Notes under the pieces: model-generated | The model's database searches: none | Told to the model about the DNA's origin: nothing | What the model saw: only the letters and a program-made list of their open reading frames with translations | Source: Microcaldota archaeon | GTDB lineage: Archaea; Micrarchaeota; Micrarchaeia; Micrarchaeales; CABMGC01 | DNA length: 5,508 nucleotides | NCBI GenBank assembly: GCA_021791075.1 | Contig: JAJYXH010000023.1 | Coordinates: forward strand, 2,834 to 8,341 | Reading direction: 5' to 3' | In this document: positions 1 through 5,210 of the stretch, piece after piece | How the letters are laid out: every line of letters begins with the position of its first letter | Numbering within the stretch: the first letter of the stretch is position 1 | Program-made: the position numbers and the translations under genes

Positions 1-3000
1 TCTCCGGCAACACCATAACGTTCACGACCAACGGGGTATACACGGTGCGGGAGTCTGTCACAGACAGCGTCGGCGAGTCTGCGAACTCCAACGTCGCCAA
101 CGTGATAGTCAACCCGCTGCCTACGATATCAATCTCGCCCCTGACAGCCAATGTCGACCAGGGCCAGAGCGTATTCTTCACCAATGTTACATCAAGCGGA
201 ACTGCTCCATACACTTACTCCTATACTGTGTTCAACAGCCTCGGCCAGAATGCACTGATTGCTGACGCAACACTCACAGGAAACACGGTAACGTTCAACG
301 TGCCTGACACGTATACTGTCATGGAGACGGTGACCGATGCAGCAGGCGTCAGTGCGAACTCGAATGTCGCCAATGTGGTGGTCAGTGCGTTTACAGTATC
401 TGTTGTCCCTGGCACAGCCACCACTGACCAGAACATACCTGTGACGTACAATGGCCTCGTAAGCGGCGGTAAAGGGCCTCTAACCTTCCAGTGGTACAAT
501 AACACAAGCGGCGCAGTGGCAATCTCCGGCGCTACCACAAATTCCTTTACATCGAATGCCGCTGCCTCAGGCAACTTCGTCTATTATCTTGCGGCCAACG
601 ATCCGGGCACTACAAACGGCATTCCCTCGCCTTTCGTGATAGACTCAGCAGATGTGTACCTTAACGTCTATCCGCCTATGAATATAATCATTACCGGCTT
701 CGACCCTACGATCGACCAGGGACAGCCGCTGACCTTCAACGGTGTGCTCAGCGGCGGAACCAACACTTATTTCAGTTACAACTGGCTCGTCTCTTACAAT
801 GGTGGAGGCAATGTTATAGCAAACGCGATCACTGACTCATACAATGCCGGCTGCGCAGTCCCCTCCAACACCGTACCGACAGATACACAGATAAGTTGCA
901 ACTTCGTCACGAACACTATCTCTTCCACGGGCAACTACCTGCTCTCGCTGCAGGTAACTGACGATGGCGACGGCGCCACAGAGACCATGACTGTAAATAC
1001 AATAAACCTGTTCACAGCACCTGCGATAACGATCACGCCAAGCCAGTCGAAGATAGACGTGGGCCAGTCGGTAGTGTACACGATAAACGAGATAAATGGG
1101 GTTGGGCCTTTCTCTGGAAACGTCTTCCAGGGCGGAGTTCCTGTCAATGCATTCAGTGGCAACTCGATCTACACATTCACGCCTCTGACCGCAAACACGT
1201 ACATGTTCAATGCCGTTGCAACAGATGAAGGCACTGCTAACGGAGGAAAGACGCCGCCTTACGTCTTCAACAGCGTATCCAATTCGATACTGGTCAACAC
1301 GGAGCCTACCGCAACGCAGCTCACCCCTTCGAATGCCACCCTGGACATTGGCCAGGGAGAGACATACAACGTCCTCATAAGCGGCGGAACTGGTCCGTTC
1401 ACAGCCAACCTGATCTACGTCAGCGGACCTGCCGGAGCTACAGTCAATGGCCTCGGCACAGGCCGCATCATCGGGACCAACTCGATCGCTTCAGACGGAG
1501 TGATATACTTCCCTGGATTCAACTCGTTCTCCGTAAACGGCCAGTACACGTTCAACGTCGTCGTCACTGACACGGGAACGGGATTCACGTTCAACTCCGC
1601 ATCAAACACCGTGCTGGTGGACAACGCGCTTGGAAGCGTCACTGTCTCGCCTAGCCCGGCTACGATAGACAACGGCCAGACGCTGACGCTGACGGCAAAT
1701 GCTCTCGGCGGGCAGACGCCTTACTCGTACCAGTGGTACACCGGAACATTCGGAGGAGCGAACGCAATCATTGCAGGAGCCAATGCAATGACGTACAATG
1801 CGGCACCCACGTCTGCAAACAGCTTCTTCGTGATAGTCACCGACTCCGCAAGCACGCCTGCATCCTCGAACTCGCCTTCGGATGCTTTCACTGTTGCCAA
1901 CGCGGTCTCTTACGGCGCACTGACGCCTTCGAACACCCAACTCGACTTCGGACAGTCGGAGACTTACAATATAATAGTGGGAGGGGGCGTAGGACCTTAC
2001 ACGGTTAACCTCATCGCATCGAACGGAATGGTGCTGCAGTCAGTGGCAAACCAGATCTCGGGAAATGACATAACATTCAACGCATTCGTGCCTGGAGTGG
2101 GATCCGACACGTACAACGTATTCGCTACAGACACCGGTACTACCGTGCCGTTCACGACGAACGCGGTGGCGAACACGATAATAGTCGCGGCTACGCCTAA
2201 CGCCATCAACTTCCAGCCGCAGAGCGAGGGCATAACAACGGGAAGCAGCGTTGTCTTTACGTTCAAGATAAACGGAGGCGTAGGGCCGTTCACCGCGAAC
2301 CTCATGCTAGCCGGAAGCAACGTGCCCGTGCAGAGCCTCAACGGCCTGACTGACGGAACGGTGGCATTCGCGCCTATAGCATTCAATACTAAGGGAACGT
2401 ACACATACAACGTCATAATAAATGACACAGGCGCATCTACCGCGTTCGAGTTCAACACCACGAGCAGCACGATAACCGTCAGCCCACCGCAGCAATTCGC
2501 GTCTGGTGGCGGCGGAGGCGGAGGCGGCGGTGGCGGCGGAGCTTACAAACCTACGCTCACAATGGTTACCGGACCTAGCGGAACCACTAGCGGAACCAGC
2601 TGCGCCCAGATCGGGGACTTCACGCAGCTCGCGGTAGAGGACTTCACGCTTAACGGAGCAGGATTCACGGTCACGGAGAATTTCATCACGCCTTCGAGCG
2701 CCGGAGTGACGGTCAACACGCATTCATACACGCTTGACAACGGCAGCACGATCAAGCTCGGCAAGGTAAACGGGCGCAACTTCACGCTTACACTGGTCAA
2801 CGACTCGTATCTGCCTATCCAGCAGTCAGTGACGCTTGACCTCTGCGGAAGCACGCCTCCGGCAGGAAAGCTCACGCTCAACGTGAGCGGAGAGACGATC
2901 TCGCTCACCGATACGAACAAGAGCGGAACGATAAAGCTCCTGGCAAACGGAACGGTGGTAGACACCGGGACCGGATCCCTGACATTCAACGGCGGGAGCC

Positions 3001-3500
3001 TCAACCCTGGCACATACACGATGCAGGGAGTGAGCGGAAACGTGACATCCTCATCGCAGACATTCACTAGGCCGAAGTACACTCCTTCGCTAAGCTTCGT
3101 AAGGACATGCCTGAACCAGACCTCGCTTCCATGCACGACGGAGGCCGAGATATCGAGCACCGATAGCCAGCTCAGCGGAACCCTCTTCGTCAACGGAGTC
3201 GCGGTAGGCACTACGACATCGGCGGTGAGCAGCACGGAGAACAGGAGCGGAACCTATACGTACACGTTCGCTACGGCGGGAGACGCCAATTATACTGCAG
3301 CCAGCATAAACTACACATACGTAGTGGGTTCAGTCAATCAAACAGTAGGCACCTCCAAGACCAAGGTCAACAGCCCGGCCCCAAGCGGGCCGGCGCTGGG
3401 AGGTGCCATAATCCCCGGCATAGCCACCACCGTAATAGCGGTGATCACGGCTATCGCCTACGGTGCCTACAGGCGCAGGAGAAGGAGAATTGGAGTCTGA
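1..3500 (+). CDS. Giant surface protein with Ig/PKD-like repeats and C-terminal membrane anchor (5' end outside window)
   Basis: This reading frame is open from base 3 to the TGA at 3498-3500 (1165 residues visible), so the GTG at 45 is internal and the true start lies upstream. Residues below are numbered from that GTG. The first ~815 residues are tandem beta-sandwich repeats of ~90-110 residues, most with a D-x-G-Q motif near the start, an aromatic PY/PF strand and a terminal V-T-D strand. Next come 12 glycines (821-832) and a C-terminal ectodomain with Cys853, Cys934, Cys1022 and Cys1030. Its last part ends in a GTYTYTF...AGDANYTAA pattern typical of bacterial/archaeal Ig-like modules. One hydrophobic helix (~1121-1142) is followed by six Arg and Ile-Gly-Val. 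N-x-S/T sequons are frequent, so glycosylation is plausible. It is inferred to be an extracellular, cell-anchored stalk or adhesin-like protein with the C-terminus inside. The ligand is unknown. The type is secure, the role is not. Confidence 0.9.
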   Translation, partial: SGNTITFTTNGVYTVRESVTDSVGESANSNVANVIVNPLPTISISPLTANVDQGQSVFFTNVTSSGTAPYTYSYTVFNSLGQNALIADATLTGNTVTFNVPDTYTVMETVTDAAGVSANSNVANVVVSAFTVSVVPGTATTDQNIPVTYNGLVSGGKGPLTFQWYNNTSGAVAISGATTNSFTSNAAASGNFVYYLAANDPGTTNGIPSPFVIDSADVYLNVYPPMNIIITGFDPTIDQGQPLTFNGVLSGGTNTYFSYNWLVSYNGGGNVIANAITDSYNAGCAVPSNTVPTDTQISCNFVTNTISSTGNYLLSLQVTDDGDGATETMTVNTINLFTAPAITITPSQSKIDVGQSVVYTINEINGVGPFSGNVFQGGVPVNAFSGNSIYTFTPLTANTYMFNAVATDEGTANGGKTPPYVFNSVSNSILVNTEPTATQLTPSNATLDIGQGETYNVLISGGTGPFTANLIYVSGPAGATVNGLGTGRIIGTNSIASDGVIYFPGFNSFSVNGQYTFNVVVTDTGTGFTFNSASNTVLVDNALGSVTVSPSPATIDNGQTLTLTANALGGQTPYSYQWYTGTFGGANAIIAGANAMTYNAAPTSANSFFVIVTDSASTPASSNSPSDAFTVANAVSYGALTPSNTQLDFGQSETYNIIVGGGVGPYTVNLIASNGMVLQSVANQISGNDITFNAFVPGVGSDTYNVFATDTGTTVPFTTNAVANTIIVAATPNAINFQPQSEGITTGSSVVFTFKINGGVGPFTANLMLAGSNVPVQSLNGLTDGTVAFAPIAFNTKGTYTYNVIINDTGASTAFEFNTTSSTITVSPPQQFASGGGGGGGGGGGGAYKPTLTMVTGPSGTTSGTSCAQIGDFTQLAVEDFTLNGAGFTVTENFITPSSAGVTVNTHSYTLDNGSTIKLGKVNGRNFTLTLVNDSYLPIQQSVTLDLCGSTPPAGKLTLNVSGETISLTDTNKSGTIKLLANGTVVDTGTGSLTFNGGSLNPGTYTMQGVSGNVTSSSQTFTRPKYTPSLSFVRTCLNQTSLPCTTEAEISSTDSQLSGTLFVNGVAVGTTTSAVSSTENRSGTYTYTFATAGDANYTAASINYTYVVGSVNQTVGTSKTKVNSPAPSGPALGGAIIPGIATTVIAVITAIAYGAYRRRRRRIGV
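117..2490 (+). repeat. Array of eight Ig/PKD-like protein repeats (coding)
   Basis: These are protein-level tandem repeats, diverged in DNA. Approximate unit starts are 117, 387, 672, 1017, 1302, 1627, 1902 and 2190, and the tail of another unit precedes 117. The D-x-G-Q signature begins at 156, 714, 1056, 1344, 1668 and 1944. The second unit has DQN instead (426), and the last unit has lost the motif (ITTGS). Two kinds can be told apart. One has a QWY/NWL strand (units 2, 3, 6; unit 1 is similar, with PYTYSY). The other has a GPFTANL-like strand and ends in a TD(T/E)GT...N(S/T) stretch (units 4, 5, 7, 8). Unit 3 carries an insertion with Cys270 and Cys285. Boundaries are accurate to about ten residues. 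Confidence 0.8.
2505..2540 (+). repeat. 36-base GGN tract encoding a 12-glycine hinge
   Basis: Twelve consecutive Gly codons (GGT, GGC and GGA mixed) join the repeat stalk to the cysteine-containing C-terminal ectodomain. Any slippage by multiples of three would change only hinge length. The codons are mixed rather than a perfect triplet repeat, which would dampen slippage. Confidence 0.9.
3405..3497 (+). other. C-terminal transmembrane anchor and hexa-arginine stop-transfer end
   Basis: Residues ~1121-1142 of the surface protein form an uninterrupted hydrophobic segment rich in Ile, Ala, Val and Thr. Six Arg (1143-1148) and Ile-Gly-Val follow directly. By the positive-inside rule the terminus is cytosolic and the rest extracellular. 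No PGF-type or LPXTG-type sorting motif is visible, so permanent anchoring by the helix is the simplest reading. Confidence 0.85.
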
Positions 3501-3510
3501 TCCAGGAAGC

Positions 3511-3530
3511 AAGCAGTACAGCAGCTGCTT
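3511..3530 (+). promoter_or_regulatory. Alternative hairpin competing with the downstream stem
   Basis: AAGCAG (3511-3516) can pair with CTGCTT (3525-3530) around an 8-base loop. The same TGCTT also forms the base of the larger 3526-3561 stem, so the two pairings exclude each other. The stem is only 6 bp and is weaker than its competitor. Confidence 0.35.
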
Positions 3531-3561
3531 ACCGCGCGGCACCCGCCGCGCATGGCAAGCA
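3526..3561 (+). promoter_or_regulatory. Strong composite stem-loop between surface protein and small membrane protein
   Basis: The core is a perfect 7-bp GC stem (GCGCGGC at 3534-3540 with GCCGCGC at 3545-3551) closed by an ACCC loop. It extends outward through CC/GG (3532-3533 with 3554-3555) after a two-base bulge, and then TGCTT/AAGCA (3526-3530 with 3557-3561) across one mismatch, for 14 pairs in all. No T-run follows, so it is not a typical terminator. It lies 5 bases before the GGAGG site of the next gene. An RNA processing, stability or translation-control element is possible. Confidence 0.6.
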
Positions 3562-3565
3562 AAGT

Positions 3566-3574
3566 GGAGGATGA
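3566..3574 (+). promoter_or_regulatory. Ribosome binding site of the 38-aa membrane protein
   Basis: GGAGGATGA resembles the anti-Shine-Dalgarno complement GGAGGTGA and is centred about ten bases before the ATG at 3581. It decides in favour of that start. The in-between ATG at 3571 has no spacing from the site and opens a frame without hydrophobic character. Confidence 0.6.
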
Positions 3575-3580
3575 GAGAAC

Positions 3581-3697
3581 ATGGCATTGCCGCCTATAGT
3601 AGTAATAGTGCTTCCCGTAATAGCAGCGGTAGTGATAAACTACCTATCGGCCAGGCGCAAACCCGCCGTGCGCAGAAGGTCATACGCAATAAACTGA
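3581..3697 (+). CDS. Small single-helix membrane protein, 38 aa, basic C-terminal tail
   Basis: ATG at 3581 to TGA at 3695-3697. The product begins MALPPIVVIVLPVIAAVVIN, one hydrophobic helix (residues ~5-22). A tail with seven Lys/Arg (ARRKPAVRRRS) follows, and the protein ends YAIN. An outside N-terminus and cytosolic C-terminus is predicted. I recognise no family. Support comes from the GGAGG site, ATG start, abrupt hydrophobic-to-basic pattern, archaeal-looking codons (ATA, GTA, AGG) and position 80 bases after the surface-protein stop on the same strand, with no obvious promoter between. It is probably co-transcribed with the surface protein. Its architecture echoes the C-terminal anchor of that protein (hydrophobic helix then Arg cluster), although clear sequence homology is not evident. 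A structural partner, a regulator or a protease substrate are all possible. A longer overlapping frame here (3463-3840) lacks protein-like features. Confidence 0.6.
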   Translation: MALPPIVVIVLPVIAAVVINYLSARRKPAVRRRSYAIN

Positions 3698-3705
3698 CGC
3701 CTGCT

Positions 3706-3720
3706 GCACCTATGTGGTGC
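3706..3720. terminator. Weak hairpin in the convergent intergenic gap
   Basis: GCACC (3706-3710) and GGTGC (3716-3720) form a 5-bp stem with a TATGT loop, followed by the 8-base palindrome CCAGCTGG (3721-3728). It lies between the ends of two convergent genes, where a terminator is expected. There is no T-run on either side, so this is only a candidate. Confidence 0.2.
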
Positions 3721-3752
3721 CCAGCTGGCTGTCAATCTTGTCCTGCAATAAC

Positions 3753-4949
3753 TCAGGCGTTGCTGTGGAATCCCACTCCTGCTCCCGAATGCATCTTTAT
3801 CCTCCTTCTCAGCACCGTCTCCTTTGAGGTCTTCAGGTAGGTCTCCTTGACCACCTGGTCTCCTCCGTGCTTCGACTTCACTATCCCGGAGTAGGTGCCG
3901 AAGCTTATCATCACGATCCCTATGAGTATGAAGACCAGCATCTCCGGAAAGGTGACGCTTCCGATCAGGAAGAGCGCAATGCCTGAACCCGCGCTGATGA
4001 ACGAGAAGAGCGGAGGAATGGCCGGAAGCGGCCTCCTGTACCTCTTTAGGAAGAACATAGTCACTACGAGGCCAACCGCCGCGAATGCGATGATAAACTC
4101 GGATGCAAATGCACTCGAGAAGGTGAAGAGCATGCTGACAGCGGCCATCAGCGGCAGGCCGAGGTCTCCCTCCCCTAACTGGATCTGCGAGATGACCGGA
4201 AGCGAGCCCTTGAGCACGGCCCCCATGAAGAGCGGGTCCCTGTAGTCGAACCTGTTGCTCATGCTGTTGAGGTACTTCTTGACCTCGCCCCTGCTCAGGC
4301 TCTCTATCGGTATCGCCTCGACATCCTCCTCGCTTATCAGGAAGGCGACGTCCTCCTCGCTCAGCTTGCCGGCGAGCCTTATCATCGCCTTGGTTATGAA
4401 GACAGCGGCGTAATCGTAGAGTGCAACGACGGCGAGTATGAGCAGCGTGTATGCGAAGTTGAAGTAGATTCCGAGCACAAGACCGACACCGATGCTGGAT
4501 ATTACTGTTGCAACGTTCTTCATCGCCCGCACCCTCTCCCTAGCAAAGACGATGAGAAGGGCAGCGGCGATTGAGAGTGCGAAGTAGTAATCCTGGAACC
4601 CTTGCGGGAGAATCGAGGTGAAGACGAAGAGGAAGGCGAAGAAGCACGTGGCCACGAGCACCGCAGCCTCGAAGACCAGGAAGAAGTCATGATCCCAGAG
4701 GTCGTTGTTGTGCCTCCTGTACCGGTTGAGCAGGAGCATCAGGATGACACCCACAAGCACCGCGTCGATGGCATAGGACAGGACAACGGACTGCTGGCTT
4801 ACCAGCCTGCCCACTATGACCCCGGCGTTTCCGGTTGCGATTGTCAACATCGCTATCGCGATGCCCCCGAACTGCACGATAAGGAAGAGGGCAAGTATCC
4901 CTGTCATCTCATGGACCTCGAGTATCCTTAGAGCCATCTCTCTCACCAT
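3753..4949 (-). CDS. Presenilin/signal-peptide-peptidase-like intramembrane aspartyl protease (archaeal PSH type)
   Basis: This 398-aa multi-pass membrane protein carries the A22 intramembrane aspartyl protease signature. It has Tyr178-Asp179 in the sixth helix (bases 4413-4418), Gly-Glu-Gly-Asp at 259-262 (4164-4175) and Pro-Ala-Ile-Pro at 309-312 (4014-4025), matching the family's YD, GxGD and PAL motifs. Asp179 and Asp262 should be the catalytic pair cutting substrate helices within the membrane. Predicted helices are ~17-38, 54-75, 89-112, 121-137, 146-163, 166-188, 263-280, 284-301, 312-330 and 334-352. Basic loops (RYRR 76-79, RERVR 137-141, KRYRR 302-306) fall on the cytosolic side. 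The 189-250 loop contains two SEEDV copies. The tail after 352 is basic. The GTG/ATG start region is ambiguous: ATG 4949 suits a near-leaderless message, while ATG 4937 has GGTGAG four bases upstream and would remove four residues. Substrate unknown. Confidence 0.9.
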   Translation of the reverse strand: MVREMALRILEVHEMTGILALFLIVQFGGIAIAMLTIATGNAGVIVGRLVSQQSVVLSYAIDAVLVGVILMLLLNRYRRHNNDLWDHDFFLVFEAAVLVATCFFAFLFVFTSILPQGFQDYYFALSIAAALLIVFARERVRAMKNVATVISSIGVGLVLGIYFNFAYTLLILAVVALYDYAAVFITKAMIRLAGKLSEEDVAFLISEEDVEAIPIESLSRGEVKKYLNSMSNRFDYRDPLFMGAVLKGSLPVISQIQLGEGDLGLPLMAAVSMLFTFSSAFASEFIIAFAAVGLVVTMFFLKRYRRPLPAIPPLFSFISAGSGIALFLIGSVTFPEMLVFILIGIVMISFGTYSGIVKSKHGGDQVVKETYLKTSKETVLRRRIKMHSGAGVGFHSNA

Positions 4950-4972
4950 GCCTCGTACATCAAGCGAACTCT

Positions 4973-4987
4973 AGCCTTTTAAAGGCT
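4973..4987. promoter_or_regulatory. 15-base inverted repeat over the TATA box
   Basis: AGCCTTT and AAAGGCT are perfect inverted arms around a single central T, exactly covering the TATA element. The geometry suits a dimeric DNA-binding protein and not an RNA hairpin. It could instead be chance symmetry in a TATA box flanked by GGC/GCC. Confidence 0.4.
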
Positions 4988-4990
4988 TTC
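4976..4990 (-). promoter_or_regulatory. BRE/TATA promoter of the presenilin-like gene
   Basis: On the minus strand GAAAGCC (BRE-like, 4984-4990) is followed by TTTAAAAG (4976-4983). The box centre is ~30 bases before the ATG at 4949, so transcription should begin near 4953. That leaves a leader of ~4 bases for ATG 4949 or ~16 bases for ATG 4937. The same GAAAGC-TTT arrangement recurs in the divergent promoter, which strengthens both calls. Confidence 0.65.
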
Positions 4991-5047
4991 TCTTTAGTGG
5001 AAGAGAACAACACCGGAAATCTCCGAGGGAGTCACGTCAGCATTGGG

Positions 5048-5135
5048 GATCAAGCGACGATCAACGAATCTATGGAGCCGACAGCGTCAGTCTTTACGAC
5101 GGTGAAAAATAACGGAAGCCACGTCGATCAACGAA
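5048..5135. repeat. Short direct repeats upstream of the divergent promoters
   Basis: CGATCAACGAA occurs at 5058-5068 and 5125-5135, the second copy running into the BRE of the plus-strand promoter. The related ATCAAGCGA occurs at 5049-5057 and again at 4959-4967, inside the minus-strand core promoter between TATA box and start. Copies at both promoters would suit a shared regulator. The units are short, and chance is not excluded. Confidence 0.35.
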
Positions 5136-5147
5136 AGCTTTATAAAT
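5132..5147 (+). promoter_or_regulatory. BRE/TATA promoter of the downstream gene
   Basis: CGAAAG (5132-5137) plus CTTTATAAAT (5138-5147) is a strong archaeal BRE/TATA pair. Transcription would begin near 5168, giving a leader of ~40 bases that includes the T-run and the GGTGAT site. Confidence 0.75.
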
Positions 5148-5201
5148 GGACATATTGTACGTGAATACCAGACCAGTATCCAACACCGTTTATTTTTTTT
5201 T

Positions 5202-5207
5202 GGTGAT
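5202..5207 (+). promoter_or_regulatory. Ribosome binding site GGTGAT
   Basis: GGTGAT stands three bases before the ATG at 5211 and is a classic archaeal Shine-Dalgarno site. It directly follows a nine-T run (5193-5201). It fixes the start against the in-frame ATG at 5259, which has no such site. Confidence 0.8.
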
Positions 5208-5210
5208 AAA

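Noticed and set aside
45..47. GTG as the start of the surface-protein gene
   Set aside because: The frame is open to the left edge and the preceding residues (GNTITFTTNGVYT) continue the repeat pattern, so this is internal.
221..3235. Several minus-strand frames of 75-230 residues within the surface-protein gene, and a plus-strand one at 1733-2008
   Set aside because: They are antisense or off-frame shadows of a long repeat-coding frame, with compositions that mirror it and no start signals.
3526..3561. The strong stem-loop as an intrinsic terminator of the surface-protein gene
   Set aside because: It is followed by GCAAAGTGGAGG rather than a T-run, and a well-placed gene start follows it.
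3463..3840. Plus-strand 125-residue frame overlapping the surface-protein end and protease tail
   Set aside because: It has no protein-like pattern, overlaps three better-supported genes and shows no ribosome site at a usable distance.
3895..4931. Plus-strand frames opposite the protease (3895-4245 and 4602-4931)
   Set aside because: They are antisense shadows of membrane-helix codons, while the minus-strand frame carries the family motifs.
5072..5164. 30-codon ATG frame in the divergent intergenic region
   Set aside because: It has no ribosome site and contains the BRE/TATA promoter of the next gene inside it, so it is unlikely to be translated.
4950..5210. tRNA, box C/D guide RNA or CRISPR element in the divergent region
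   Set aside because: No cloverleaf pairing, no C/D box pair and no regular repeat-spacer layout could be found by eye. Only promoters and short motifs are supported.
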